Assembly (NCBI GenBank): GCA_021324935.1
Contig: JAJPIE010000037.1
Coordinates: forward strand, 62,001 to 126,000
Direction: 5' to 3'
Source: Acidobacteriota bacterium
GTDB taxonomy: Bacteria > Acidobacteriota > Terriglobia > Acidiferrales > UBA7541
DNA length: 64,000 nt
Part shown: positions 1 through 10,402 of the stretch, piece after piece
Layout of the letters: every line of letters starts with the position of its first letter
How positions within the stretch are numbered: the first letter of the stretch is position 1
Program-made: the position numbers and the translations under genes
The notes under the pieces: generated by a model
What the model saw: the letters and a program-made list of their open reading frames with translations, nothing else
What the model was told of the DNA's origin: nothing
The model's database searches: none

Positions 1-398
1 CTTTGCTGATTACCGGCGAGCACTTGAGCGTGTCCTCCGGCGTGGGCTTCCTGGCGCTATTCGGAGTTTCCGTGCAAACCGGCGTGATCATGGTGGAGTA
101 CATCAACCATTTGCGAGGGTCGGGCTATACGATTGAAGACGCGGCCGTGGAAGGGGCGATACTCCGCTTGCGCCCGATCATGATGACCATGCTGGTGGCC
201 ATTCTCGGGTTGTTGCCGGCGGCGTTATCGCGGGGCATTGGTTCGGACTCCCAACGACCCTTTGCGATTGTCATCGTGGGAGGATTGCTCGCCGCGCTGC
301 TGCTGAGCATCTACCTGCTGCCCGCGCTGTATGTAACCTTCGCGCGCGACACAGATAAGTTGCCGCCGGCCAGCGCGGAGTGGCAGGAAATCACCTGA
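1..398 (+). CDS. RND efflux transporter, C-terminal end (HME/CusA-CzcA type), truncated by left window edge
   Basis: Translation ...LFGVSVQTGVIMVEYINHLR...RLRPIMMTMLVAILGLLPAALSRGIGSDSQRPFAIVIVGGL is the typical CusA/CzcA C-terminal transmembrane region; reading frame open at the window start. Confidence 0.85.
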   Translation, partial: LLITGEHLSVSSGVGFLALFGVSVQTGVIMVEYINHLRGSGYTIEDAAVEGAILRLRPIMMTMLVAILGLLPAALSRGIGSDSQRPFAIVIVGGLLAALLLSIYLLPALYVTFARDTDKLPPASAEWQEIT

Positions 399-415
399 CA
401 AAACTGCGCAGCGGC

Positions 416-431
416 TGTGATATTGGTCACA
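416..431. promoter_or_regulatory. CRP/FNR-family-like palindrome TGTGATATTGGTCACA upstream of PFOR gene
   Basis: Exact TGTGA-N6-TCACA in the 135-bp intergenic region, about 100 bp before the ATG at 534. Confidence 0.5.
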
Positions 432-533
432 CAGCGGACGGCAGGTTTCTTTTGTTTCGCGAGATGCATACTTGCCATTGCAATCGACTTTATCCCGGCC
501 TAGGATTTTTCTAGTCGCTCCCGGGAGTTTTCC

Positions 534-3500
534 ATGAAACATTCCATGTCTATCCTCGACGGCAATGAAGCGGCCGCCTCGGTCGCCTACCGCTTGAATG
601 AGGTCATTGCCATTTATCCGATCACGCCCTCCTCGCCGATGGGCGAATGGTCGGATCAGTGGAACTCCGAGAAAAAGAAGAATATTTACGGCGCGATTCC
701 CGATGTGATCGAAATGCAGAGCGAAGGCGGCGCGGCGGGCGCGCTGCACGGCGCATTGCAAGCGGGAGCCCTGGGAACGACGTTCACCGCATCGCAGGGC
801 CTGCTGCTGATGATCCCGAATATGTACAAGATCGCCGGTGAGCTTACTTCCGCGGTGATTCATGTGGCCGCGCGGACTCTGGCCACGCATGCGCTCTCGA
901 TTTTCGGGGATCACAGCGACGTGATGTCCACGCGCGCCACGGGATTTGCGCTGCTTTCTTCGAATTCCGTGCAGGAAGCCCACGATCTCGCGTGCATCGC
1001 GCAGGCGGCAACGCTCGAATCGCGAATTCCGTTTTTGCACTTCTTCGACGGGTTTCGCACTTCGCATGAAGTGGGGATGATCGATGCGCTGAGCGACGAT
1101 GATTTGCGCGCGATTGTGGACGAAAAATTCGTGCGCCAGCATCGCGAGCGCGCCATGTCTCCCGACCGTCCGGTGCTGCGCGGGACGGCGCAAAATCCGG
1201 ACGTGTTCTTCCAGGCGCGCGAAGCTTGCAACCCCTTCTATCGCGCCTGCCCCACGATTGTTCAGGAAGTGATGGATCGCTTCGCCAAACGCATCGGCAG
1301 GTGCTATCACCTTTTTGATTATTACGGCGCGCCTGATGCCGAGCGCTTGATCATTCTGATGGGCTCCGGCGCCGGAGCCGCCGAAGAAGCCGTCGACGCG
1401 TTGCAAAAATCTGGCGAAAAGGTGGGCATGCTGAAAGTGCGCTTGTTCCGGCCCTTCTCTGCGGACGCGTTTTTGGGGGCAATCCCGAACAGCGTGAAGT
1501 CCATCGCTGTGCTCGACCGCACGAAAGAACCCGGCAGCCTGGGCGAGCCGCTCTATCAGGATGTGCTGAGCGTCTATATGGAGCGTTACGCCGCGAACCC
1601 GTCGGCAGGAATTCCGCGAGTAATTGGCGGACGCTACGGGCTCTCTTCCAAGGAATTTACCCCGGCAATGGCGAAATCGGTCTTCGATGAGTTGAAGAAG
1701 GCCGAGCCGAAGAATCATTTCACGGTCGGCATCCACGACGACGTGACGCACACCAGTCTCAGCTACGACCCGGAGTTTTCAACCGAAGACCCGCGGGTCG
1801 TGCGCGCTCTCTTCTACGGTCTCGGCTCCGATGGGACCGTTGGTGCGAACAAAAACTCGATCAAGATCATCGGCAAGGGCACGAATTATTTCGCGCAGGC
1901 GTACTTTGTGTATGACTCGAAAAAAGCCGGCGCGATCACCGTGTCTCATCTGCGCTTTGGCCCGGACCCGATCCGTTCTACGTACCTGATCAGCCGGGCG
2001 AGCTTCGTGGCGTGTCACCAGTTTCAGTTTTTGGACCGTATTGACGTTTTGGCAGCGGCTGAATCCGGCGCCACGTTCCTACTGAACGCTCCCTTTGGGC
2101 CGGGAGAAATCTGGAATCACATTCCGCGTCAGGTTCAGGAAACCATCCTGAAAAAGAAGCTGCGTTTCTTCGTGATCGACGCTTACAAAGTTGCACGCGA
2201 GGCAGGCATGGGCAGCCGCATCAACACCATCATGCAGACTTGCTTCTTTGCCATCAGCGGCGTTCTGCCGCGCGAGGAAGCCATCGCCGCCATCAAAAAG
2301 GCGATCTTCGAAACCTACGGTAAGCGCGGCGAAGCCGTGGTGCAAAAGAACTACGCCGCCGTCGATCACACCCTTGCCCACCTGGGCGAAGTCAAAATTC
2401 CCGAGCGCGTTACCGCGCTTTTCGACATGTTGCCGGCCGTTTCGCCCAAGGCGCCGCTGTTCGTCCGCAATGTGCTGGGGACCATCGTGACCGGCAAGGG
2501 CGATTCACTGCCCGTCAGCGCCATGCCCATCGATGGCACGTTTCCAACCGGAACGGCGATGTGGGAAAAGCGCAATATCGCACAGGAAATACCCGTGTGG
2601 GATGCGGACCTGTGCATCCAGTGCGGCAAATGCGTGCTGGTTTGCCCTCACGCTGTGATTCGAGCGAAGTTATATGACGCTTCGCTTTTGCAGAACGCGC
2701 CGGAGACCTTCAAATCCTCGAAGCCGCGCTGGCGTGAGTTCGAATCGTTGCGTTACACGTTGCAGGTCGCGCCAGAGGATTGCACTGGCTGCCGCCTCTG
2801 CGTGGAGGTTTGCCCCGCGAAGAGCAAGAGCGAAGTGAAACACAAGGCGATCAATATGTTGCCGCAGGCTCCGCTGCGGCAACCCGAAAGCCGCAATTGG
2901 GAATTCTTCCTCAACCTCCCGGAGCTCGACCGCCAGAAGCTCTCGCTTTCGCAGGTGAAGGATTCGCAGCTTCTGGAGCCGCTGTTTGAGTTTTCCGGGG
3001 CATGCGCGGGTTGCGGCGAAACACCGTACATCAAATTGCTCACGCAACTTTTCGGCGACCGGCTGCTGATCGCCAACGCCACCGGCTGCTCGTCCATTTA
3101 CGGCGGCAATCTGCCTACCACGCCGTACACGATGAATCGCGAGGGCCGCGGGCCGGCGTGGTCCAACTCCTTGTTCGAAGACAACGCGGAATTCGGCCTG
3201 GGCATGCGGCTGGCGATTGACCAGCAAGCCGAGTATGCGCGCGAACTTGTCAAACGCCTCAATGGCCCCGTGGGCGACGAACTGGTGAAAGCCATCCTGG
3301 ATGCCGACCAATCTAAAGAAAGTGGGATCGAGGAGCAGCGCCGCCGGGTCGTGGAGCTACGCAAAAGAATTGGCGGATTGGCTTCACCCGAAGCTCTCTC
3401 TCTTGTGCCGATCGCCGACGCGCTGGTGCGCAAGAGCGTATGGCTGGTGGGCGGGGATGGCTGGGCATACGACATTGGGTTTGGTGGGCTCGATCACGTG

Positions 3501-4157
3501 CTTGGCTCCGGCCGCAATGTGAATGTGCTTGTGTTGGATACGGAGGTCTACTCGAATACCGGCGGGCAGATGTCCAAGGCAACTCCCCGCGGCGCGGTGG
3601 CGAAATTTGCCACCGGCGGAAAACACACAGGAAAAAAGGACCTTGCCATGGAAGCGGTCAGCTATGGCTATGTCTACGTGGCGCGCGTCGCCATGGGCGC
3701 GGGCGACACCCACACTGTGAAGGCGTTTCTGGAAGCGGAAGCCCACGAGGGGCCTTCGCTCATCATTGCCTATAGCCACTGCATTGCGCACGGCTACGAT
3801 ATGGCCATGGGCCTGGAGCAGCAGAAGAAAGCGGTGCTTTCGGGTTACTGGCCGCTGATGCGCTACAATCCAGCCCTGCGCCTGGAAGGGAAGAACCCGT
3901 TCCAACTCGATTCCAAGGCGCCCAGCATCCCCTTCCGGCAGTACGCTTATCAGGAGGCGCGCTACACCATGCTGGTGCGCAGCGATCCCGAAGCCGCGCG
4001 CGAACTCCTGAAAATGGCGCAGGATGACGTCGAGCGGCAATGGCGTGTCTACTCCAACCGCGCCGCCATGGCGGGCCGCAGCGAATCGCCGGGCATTGCG
4101 CCCGTCGAGCCGGAAAGCGCTCCGCAACCCGTGAAGAAGGGAGGAGAAGAGGAATGA
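534..4157 (+). CDS. nifJ: Pyruvate:ferredoxin (flavodoxin) oxidoreductase
   Basis: 1207 aa; [11 protein letters not shown], two 4Fe-4S motifs ([24 protein letters not shown]), TPP-binding [18 protein letters not shown] and NTGGQ motif. Confidence 0.97.
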   Translation: MKHSMSILDGNEAAASVAYRLNEVIAIYPITPSSPMGEWSDQWNSEKKKNIYGAIPDVIEMQSEGGAAGALHGALQAGALGTTFTASQGLLLMIPNMYKIAGELTSAVIHVAARTLATHALSIFGDHSDVMSTRATGFALLSSNSVQEAHDLACIAQAATLESRIPFLHFFDGFRTSHEVGMIDALSDDDLRAIVDEKFVRQHRERAMSPDRPVLRGTAQNPDVFFQAREACNPFYRACPTIVQEVMDRFAKRIGRCYHLFDYYGAPDAERLIILMGSGAGAAEEAVDALQKSGEKVGMLKVRLFRPFSADAFLGAIPNSVKSIAVLDRTKEPGSLGEPLYQDVLSVYMERYAANPSAGIPRVIGGRYGLSSKEFTPAMAKSVFDELKKAEPKNHFTVGIHDDVTHTSLSYDPEFSTEDPRVVRALFYGLGSDGTVGANKNSIKIIGKGTNYFAQAYFVYDSKKAGAITVSHLRFGPDPIRSTYLISRASFVACHQFQFLDRIDVLAAAESGATFLLNAPFGPGEIWNHIPRQVQETILKKKLRFFVIDAYKVAREAGMGSRINTIMQTCFFAISGVLPREEAIAAIKKAIFETYGKRGEAVVQKNYAAVDHTLAHLGEVKIPERVTALFDMLPAVSPKAPLFVRNVLGTIVTGKGDSLPVSAMPIDGTFPTGTAMWEKRNIAQEIPVWDADLCIQCGKCVLVCPHAVIRAKLYDASLLQNAPETFKSSKPRWREFESLRYTLQVAPEDCTGCRLCVEVCPAKSKSEVKHKAINMLPQAPLRQPESRNWEFFLNLPELDRQKLSLSQVKDSQLLEPLFEFSGACAGCGETPYIKLLTQLFGDRLLIANATGCSSIYGGNLPTTPYTMNREGRGPAWSNSLFEDNAEFGLGMRLAIDQQAEYARELVKRLNGPVGDELVKAILDADQSKESGIEEQRRRVVELRKRIGGLASPEALSLVPIADALVRKSVWLVGGDGWAYDIGFGGLDHVLGSGRNVNVLVLDTEVYSNTGGQMSKATPRGAVAKFATGGKHTGKKDLAMEAVSYGYVYVARVAMGAGDTHTVKAFLEAEAHEGPSLIIAYSHCIAHGYDMAMGLEQQKKAVLSGYWPLMRYNPALRLEGKNPFQLDSKAPSIPFRQYAYQEARYTMLVRSDPEAARELLKMAQDDVERQWRVYSNRAAMAGRSESPGIAPVEPESAPQPVKKGGEEE

Positions 4158-5170
4158 GCGACCTGCGAACGAAGTATCTCGGCCTGCTCCTGAAATCTCC
4201 CGTGTTGGCTTCCGCTTCGCCCCTATGCGAGTCGGTGGACAACATCCGGCGCCTCGAAGACCAGCAGATTGGCGCCGTTGTGCTCCCTTCGCTGTTTGAG
4301 GAGCAACTCGAGCTGGAAAGCCTGACCGTGGACTACGATCTGGCGCGAGGCGCCGAGAGTTTTCCGGAGTCCGCCAATTTCTTTCCCGATCTGAAAACCT
4401 ATAATCTTGGGCCCGACGGCTACCTGGAATTGATTCGCCATGCCAAGGAAAGCGTGGATATTCCCATTATCGCGAGCCTGAATGGGATCTCCGATGGCGG
4501 TTGGCTGCAATATGCAAAGTTGATGGAGGAGGCCGGCGCTGACGCCATCGAATTGAATATCTATTCCATCACCACCGATCCGGGCGTAACCGGTGCGGAA
4601 GTCGAGCAGGGATATATCGATCTGGTGCGGCATCTGAAGCGCAGCATCGGCATTCCGCTCGCGGTGAAGCTGTCGCCCTTTTTCAGTGCGCCGGGGAATA
4701 TGGGCGTTCGCTTCGATGAGGCGCACGCCAATGGCATCGTGATGTTCAACCGTTTTTACCAGCCGGACTTCGACATTGAGCAGCTCGAAGTGGTCCCCAG
4801 CCTGACGCTCAGCCGACCCGACGAGCTTCTGCTGCGGCTGCACTGGACGGCCCTGCTTTACGGAAACGTCCAGGCCGATCTAGGCATCACCGGCGGCGTG
4901 CACACTGCCAGCGACGTCGTGAAGTGCATCCTGGCCGGGGCCAAAGTGGCATTCATGACTTCGGCACTGTTGCGCAATGGCGTGCAGCACGCGGCTCACG
5001 TGATCGCCGAAGTGGAGCGCTGGCTGGATGAACACGAGTACGTTTCGGTGCACCAGATGTGCGGCAGCATGAGCCGCGGCGCGGTAGCCGATCCGACGGC
5101 CTTCGAACGCGGGAACTATATGAAGGTGCTTAGCTCCTACAGCTTGCGCGCGAATATTTTCAACGATTAG
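4154..5170 (+). CDS. Dihydroorotate dehydrogenase-like protein
   Basis: [24 protein letters not shown]...; ATGA overlap with nifJ stop; DHOD-type TIM-barrel motifs ([41 protein letters not shown]). Confidence 0.88.
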   Translation: MSDLRTKYLGLLLKSPVLASASPLCESVDNIRRLEDQQIGAVVLPSLFEEQLELESLTVDYDLARGAESFPESANFFPDLKTYNLGPDGYLELIRHAKESVDIPIIASLNGISDGGWLQYAKLMEEAGADAIELNIYSITTDPGVTGAEVEQGYIDLVRHLKRSIGIPLAVKLSPFFSAPGNMGVRFDEAHANGIVMFNRFYQPDFDIEQLEVVPSLTLSRPDELLLRLHWTALLYGNVQADLGITGGVHTASDVVKCILAGAKVAFMTSALLRNGVQHAAHVIAEVERWLDEHEYVSVHQMCGSMSRGAVADPTAFERGNYMKVLSSYSLRANIFND

Positions 5171-5192
5171 CGAATGAACCTCGCAATCGTCT

Positions 5193-5213
5193 GCTGCCTG
5201 TTTGCCAGGCAGC
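5193..5213. terminator. Hairpin between convergent genes (candidate bidirectional terminator)
   Basis: GCTGCCTG-TTTGC-CAGGCAGC, perfect 8-bp stem and 5-nt loop in the 46-bp convergent gap. Confidence 0.6.
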
Positions 5214-5216
5214 GAG

Positions 5217-6125
5217 TCAGCGGGTTGCCATCGCCGGCGTGAAAACTTGGTCGGCAAGATTTTCCGCGGCGGAAACCAGGTGATGGAGAAGCCCTGAATA
5301 AGCCGCTTCCGTGAACGGTCGCGCGGCCGGAAAGCGTGGGCACAGCGATTCCCAGATGTGTGGCAGGGAAGCAGCCTCGCTGGATTGAAGTTCATAGCCA
5401 TACCCCAGCCCGAGTTTCTGACAGACGAGATCGGCGGCATGCACCAGCAAGGTCGTGTCGCTGGGCGCCGGCTGTTTTTGCGGGTCGCAGTGATGCTCGA
5501 TCACGTCAGCGAGTTCCTCGGGCAGCCGCCACAGCTCGGAAAGGATTCGGCCACTTTCCGCGTGCGAGAAGCCCATGATGCTTTTTTCGATTTCCTCGAG
5601 CGGCGCGCGCTTTCGCTGCGCTTCCTCCAAGACGTCGCGAAAATCTTCGACGAAAAGAACGCCGTTCACCAACACTCCGATATCGTGCAGCAAACCGGCA
5701 AGGTAGATATCCTCCAGGGATTTTGCCCCGAATTCCTCCCCAAGGCCTTGCGCAACCACCGCGGTTCCCAGCGCATGACGCCAAAAAACTTCTTTGCCGA
5801 CATTGGTGTTCACGTTGGAAAACATCATCGGTAGGCTGCAGGAGAAGACAAGATCGCGGATGCGCCACAGTCCCAAGGCCAGCACGGCGTCTTTCACGCT
5901 GACAACGTCGCCTCTTTGGCGGAAAAGCGCGGAGTTTGCCAAGCGCAGGCATTGTGCCGCCAGGGATTTGTCGTACGAGATGTGGCGGATGATTTGGTCA
6001 AGATCGATTTTGCTGCTCTTCTGGCTGAGCGCATCGCACAACGTCGCAAGGACCGCGGGCATGGCCGGCAAGTTGCCCAGTTGCTTGATCCGCTGCGTCA
6101 GAATGTCGTAGGTCACCAGATTCAC
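5217..6125 (-). CDS. HDOD domain signalling protein
   Basis: LGNLPAMPAVLATLCDAL...DKSLAAQCLRLANSALF...DAVLALGLWRIRDLV...YLAGLLHDIG. Confidence 0.9.
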   Translation of the reverse strand: MNLVTYDILTQRIKQLGNLPAMPAVLATLCDALSQKSSKIDLDQIIRHISYDKSLAAQCLRLANSALFRQRGDVVSVKDAVLALGLWRIRDLVFSCSLPMMFSNVNTNVGKEVFWRHALGTAVVAQGLGEEFGAKSLEDIYLAGLLHDIGVLVNGVLFVEDFRDVLEEAQRKRAPLEEIEKSIMGFSHAESGRILSELWRLPEELADVIEHHCDPQKQPAPSDTTLLVHAADLVCQKLGLGYGYELQSSEAASLPHIWESLCPRFPAARPFTEAAYSGLLHHLVSAAENLADQVFTPAMATR

Positions 6126-6488
6126 ATCCGCACCTCTTGGTTGGCTCCCGTTCGTTGGCCACGGATGAATATCTGGCTATTTCGCATTGGCATCGTCCCA
6201 AGGGAAATGAAGCACGCGTCCTGCCAGAAACCCGCGGGCATTTTCGGAGGGTTACGGAGGGAATGATGTTCCACACCAGAACATTCTTGCCTGTTCCGGG
6301 TCACTCATCCGGTCTCAGATGCGTGTGATCTCTGACTTTGCCGGGCGGCTAGCAAAGACCGGCGTGCGGCTTGTGATTTGAAAGGCTTGAACGGCTCGCA
6401 GAGGCGCGCTCTCCCCGCGTCCCGTCTCAACAATGGCCCATCTCGTGCACCATACTCGCCGGGTTTCGCGAAGCCACCGCGTCCGACT

Positions 6489-7730
6489 ATGACCGCTTCG
6501 GAAAGTTACAATCGCTTTCTCGCACGGCAGCCCATCCTGGCCCCTGATCGCAACCTCTTTGCTTACGAAATTCTTTCCCGCTATGGGCCGGAAAATTATT
6601 GCCGGCCTAAGCCCGGGTCGGCGGTTTCGGTCAACGCGATGGATGAACTGTTTCTCATGGGTATTCGCACCATGACCGATGGACTGCCTGCGTTCATGAA
6701 TTGTACGCGGGAATTTTTGCTACAAGACTTCCTGACGCTGATGCCGCGCGAGCTGGTGGTCGGCGAAATTCTGGAAACCGTGCCGCCCGACGAGGACGTC
6801 ATCAATGCCTGCCGCCGCATGAAGGAACTTGGCTACCGTCTGGCGCTCGACGACTACTGCGACTTGCCGGAAACGCAGCCGCTGCTGGACTTCGCTGATT
6901 TCGTGAAAGTGGATGTGCTGTTGATGAGCGAGGCGGACCAGCGGCAGCTTCTGGAACGTTGCCGCCGCCGCGGGATTCCCACCATCGCGGAAAAAGTGGA
7001 AACCGATCATCAATTTCAAAGGTGCCGGGAGCTGGGTTACGACTTCTTCCAGGGATATTTCTTTTGTCGGCCGCAAATCGTCGGCCGCCGCAGCGTGCCC
7101 GCCAACAAGGCCGTGTACCTGGAACTCTTGCAGGCGGTGAACGAGCCGGTTTTCAATCTCCACCGCATATCGATGATCTTCAAGCGCGATATTTCGCTCA
7201 GCTATCGCTTGCTGCGCTATCTGAATTCCGCAGCCTTTGCGTTTCGGGTGGAGATCCACTCCATTCCCCACGCGTTGAGTCTGCTGGGAGAGCGCGCGAT
7301 GCGCAAATGGATTTCGCTGGTCAGCGTTGCCGCGCTGGGTGACGAAGTGGCCGACAGCCTGCTGCGGCTTCCCTTGTTGCGCGCCATGTTCTGCGAACTG
7401 ATCGGCCAGAAAATCGGCATGCTCCGCGAGACCAACGAACTCTTCTTGCTGGGCTTGCTCTCCGTGATGGATGCGCTGCTCAACCTGCCCATGGCCGCCG
7501 TACTACAGGACATTAAAGTGGATGAGGAAATCGCCAAGGCCTTGCAGGGACATGAGAGCCGCTACCGGCCGATCTTCGAAGTGGTTCTCGACTACGAATC
7601 CGGCACCTGGGGCCAACTGGCCGAATCCTGCCGACGCATCGGCCTCCACGAAAATTTTCTCCCGGATCTGTATCTGCGATCCGTCAGTTGGGTAAGCGAG
7701 GTTCTTGCCGAAGTGCCGGTTTCGGCCTGA
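6489..7730 (+). CDS. EAL (degenerate) + HDOD domain protein, YuxH-like
   Basis: MTASESYNRFLARQPILAPDRNLFAYEILSRYG...LALDDYCDLPETQPLLDFADFVKVDV...FNLHRISMIFKRDISLSYRLLRYLNSAAF; start chosen at internal ATG 6489 of ORF 6378..7730. Confidence 0.88.
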   Translation: MTASESYNRFLARQPILAPDRNLFAYEILSRYGPENYCRPKPGSAVSVNAMDELFLMGIRTMTDGLPAFMNCTREFLLQDFLTLMPRELVVGEILETVPPDEDVINACRRMKELGYRLALDDYCDLPETQPLLDFADFVKVDVLLMSEADQRQLLERCRRRGIPTIAEKVETDHQFQRCRELGYDFFQGYFFCRPQIVGRRSVPANKAVYLELLQAVNEPVFNLHRISMIFKRDISLSYRLLRYLNSAAFAFRVEIHSIPHALSLLGERAMRKWISLVSVAALGDEVADSLLRLPLLRAMFCELIGQKIGMLRETNELFLLGLLSVMDALLNLPMAAVLQDIKVDEEIAKALQGHESRYRPIFEVVLDYESGTWGQLAESCRRIGLHENFLPDLYLRSVSWVSEVLAEVPVSA

Positions 7731-7735
7731 TCCGC

Positions 7736-8116
7736 TTATTTCCGGTCTTCCGCGAAGACTTCTTCGGCCACGTGAAAGGCATGATTTGCCGCCGGGACCC
7801 CGCAATAGATCGCCGTCTGCAACAAAACCTCTTCCAGTTCCTCGCGCGACAAGCCGGTATTTGCCGAAGCTCGCACGTGGAGCCGAAGTTCCTCCGTGCG
7901 GTTCAGCGCCACCATCATGGCAATCGTGATCATGCTGCGCGTCTTTTTGGGGAGGCCGGGACGCGTCCAGATTTCCCCCCAGGCATAGCGCGTGATCAGG
8001 TCTTGAAACGCGGCATTGAATTCGTTCTTCTGGGCTTCCGCGCGCTTAACGTGCGCTTTCCCCAACACCTGCTTGCGGACCCTCATGCCTTTCTTGTGGC
8101 GATCGCGGTCGTTCAT
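7736..8116 (-). CDS. pcaC: 4-carboxymuconolactone decarboxylase
   Basis: RKQVLGKAHVKRA...FQDLITRYAWGEIWTRPGLPKKTRSMITIAMMVALNR, typical PcaC/CMD; start overlaps the pcaD stop. Confidence 0.92.
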   Translation of the reverse strand: MNDRDRHKKGMRVRKQVLGKAHVKRAEAQKNEFNAAFQDLITRYAWGEIWTRPGLPKKTRSMITIAMMVALNRTEELRLHVRASANTGLSREELEEVLLQTAIYCGVPAANHAFHVAEEVFAEDRK

Positions 8117-8913
8117 CCGTGCGCTCCTTGGGATTTCAGGAATCCCAAAACCGTGCGATTAAAATCGTCTCGCGCTTCGATGTTGGAAAGATGCGCCGCC
8201 GGAAGCTCCGCGAAACTCGCGCCGCGAATCCGGCTTTCCAGAAAGCGCCCGTCGGCGGGAGTTGTTGCCTGGTCGTGCGTTCCTGCAATGATCAGCGCCG
8301 GCGGCTGAAAATTGTGGATGGAATCCCGGAAGTCGGCATCGCGCACAGCCGCGCAAGTGGCCGCATAACCTCCGGCATGGGTATTTTCCAGCATCTGCAG
8401 GACTTCACCTGCTTTGCGGGGATGCGAAGCGCGATATCCGGCCGTCAGCCAGCGATCCACCACGCCGGCGGAAATCGCTTTCATTCCGCCTTGCTGCACG
8501 GTGGTGATGCGCGCGTTCCAGGTGTCCGGGCTTCCGATTTTTGCGGCGGTATTGCACAGCACCATCTTGTGGAAGCGCGAGGCGGCGGTTATCCCAAGCT
8601 GCATTCCCACCAAGCCGCCAATGGACAGGCCACAGAAAAACACCCGATCGAGTTTCAGGGCGTCGAGCAATTGCAATACGTCCCCGGCGAGCTGCGCGAT
8701 CGTATAGGGGCCCGGCGTAACCGTTGATTGGCCGTGCCCCCGGCTGTCATAGCGCAGCACCCGAAATTCTCTTGTAAACGCCTGGAGTTGCGACTCCCAC
8801 ATTGCGTGAGAGGTCCCCAGCGAGTTTGAGAAGAGCACGACCGGCGCGCCTTCCGGCCCGTCCCATTGGTAAAACAATTGCGCATCGGCGATTTCTGCGA
8901 AAGCCATGATCAT
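8113..8913 (-). CDS. pcaD: 3-oxoadipate enol-lactonase (alpha/beta hydrolase)
   Basis: SLGTSHAMWESQLQAFTREFRVLRYDSRGHGQS...RVFFCGLSIGGLVGMQLG; adjacent to pcaC and pcaB. Confidence 0.92.
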   Translation of the reverse strand: MIMAFAEIADAQLFYQWDGPEGAPVVLFSNSLGTSHAMWESQLQAFTREFRVLRYDSRGHGQSTVTPGPYTIAQLAGDVLQLLDALKLDRVFFCGLSIGGLVGMQLGITAASRFHKMVLCNTAAKIGSPDTWNARITTVQQGGMKAISAGVVDRWLTAGYRASHPRKAGEVLQMLENTHAGGYAATCAAVRDADFRDSIHNFQPPALIIAGTHDQATTPADGRFLESRIRGASFAELPAAHLSNIEARDDFNRTVLGFLKSQGAHG

Positions 8914-8925
8914 TGTCCTTTTGTC

Positions 8926-10278
8926 TTACGGCGAAGCCGCGGCGCCTCTGGCCTGCGCCAGCACGCCGCGCACAAAATCGTCCGCGTTACCCAGATAATT
9001 GCGCATGTCAAAAAGCCCCTCAAGATCCGCGGGAGTCAGGTAACCGCGCAGGCCCGGATCCTCGCGCAAGATGTCCTTCAAATGCTTTTGCTCGGAAAGA
9101 GCTTTCTGGCAAGCCGCTTCCACCAGCATGTGCGCAGGTAGTTTGCCCAGCCTGTCGCCCAGCGCCATGGTCACGGCCTCGGCGAAAATCAACCCGCGCG
9201 TCGCGTCCAGGTTCTGCCGCATTCGTGGCGCATCGACCCGCAATCCCGGAAGCATCTCCGTCATCTGGTGCAGCGCGCCTCCCGCCAGGGAAACAATTTC
9301 CGGCAAGGTTTCCCATTCTGCCTGCCAGCCGCCCAGTGCGCGCTGATGTTCCTGCTGCATAGCCGCGAGCATCGTGGAGACAAGTGCCGGCACGCGGAGC
9401 GAGGTAGCCAGCACCGCGGCGCAAGCCACCGGGTTTCGCTTGTGCGGCATGGTGGAGGAACCGCCGCGGCCCTCACCGGCCGGCTCGGCGAGCTCGGCAA
9501 TTTCCGTTTGTGCGTGCAGCGAAATGTCCCTTGCGATTTTTCCCAAGGTCCCTACGCAAAGCCCCAACGCGGCAGCAATTTCAGCGAGGCGATCGCGATG
9601 CGCGTGCCAAGCCATTGCCGGCAGCGGAAGTTGCAATTCTTCGGCAAGCGCCTGAGCGACTTGCGGCCCGCGGCCGGACAACGCCGCCAGCGTCCCCACC
9701 GCGCCGCCAAACTGCAACACGAGATCGCGCGCGCGAAGCTCGGAAAGCCGCGCTCGGTGTCGCAGAATCGCATCGAGCCACCCGGCGGCAATTAATCCAA
9801 AGGTCGTAGGGAGGGCCTGCTGCAACCAGGTGCGGGCCACAACGGGCGTGCGGCGGTGCTTCTCTGCCAGCTCGGCCAGCGCGGTCACCAGCCGAGCGAG
9901 GTCCTGCTCCATGATCGTTAGCGCCCGGCGAAGCTGCAGCACCATCGCGGTGTCGATGGCGTCCTGGCTCGTCGCTCCCCAATGGACGAAGCGCGCCGCA
10001 TCCTTATTCTCGTTGGCGACAGCTTCCGTGAGCTGCTTTACCATCGGGATGACGATGTTTCCGGCGAGGGCCGCCTGCGAAGCAATCTCTTCCACGCGAA
10101 AAAGTTCGGCGCGGCACGCCGCAGCAATCGCTTTCGCGTCAATTTCAGGAATCACGCCCACTTTTGCTTCCGCTGCGGCCAGGGCGGCTTCAAATTGCAG
10201 CAGGCTTTGGATGGTTCCTGACTCGGAGAAGATCGATTGGATGGGCTTGTAGCGGAATAAGTCGTCGAAGAGTCTCAT
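8926..10278 (-). CDS. pcaB: 3-carboxy-cis,cis-muconate cycloisomerase
   Basis: Fumarase/aspartase-family signature GGSSTMPHKRNPVACA; MRLFDDLFRYKPIQSIFSESGTIQSLLQFEAALA. Confidence 0.92.
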   Translation of the reverse strand: MRLFDDLFRYKPIQSIFSESGTIQSLLQFEAALAAAEAKVGVIPEIDAKAIAAACRAELFRVEEIASQAALAGNIVIPMVKQLTEAVANENKDAARFVHWGATSQDAIDTAMVLQLRRALTIMEQDLARLVTALAELAEKHRRTPVVARTWLQQALPTTFGLIAAGWLDAILRHRARLSELRARDLVLQFGGAVGTLAALSGRGPQVAQALAEELQLPLPAMAWHAHRDRLAEIAAALGLCVGTLGKIARDISLHAQTEIAELAEPAGEGRGGSSTMPHKRNPVACAAVLATSLRVPALVSTMLAAMQQEHQRALGGWQAEWETLPEIVSLAGGALHQMTEMLPGLRVDAPRMRQNLDATRGLIFAEAVTMALGDRLGKLPAHMLVEAACQKALSEQKHLKDILREDPGLRGYLTPADLEGLFDMRNYLGNADDFVRGVLAQARGAAASP

Positions 10279-10402
10279 CGCTGCGATTGTCTCCGCACTT
10301 CAGCTACCGATTGGGCTGGCCGCCCAGCTAGCATACATCTTCTTTCGAAAAATGTTGGGCCGCGTTGGTTTCGCGTGCGCTCTGCCGGCGAGGTGGTTCG
10401 AT

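Noticed and set aside
225-1751. 508-aa minus-strand ORF opposite nifJ
   Set aside because: Antisense shadow of a well-supported gene; Arg/His-rich composition typical of GC-rich complementary frames
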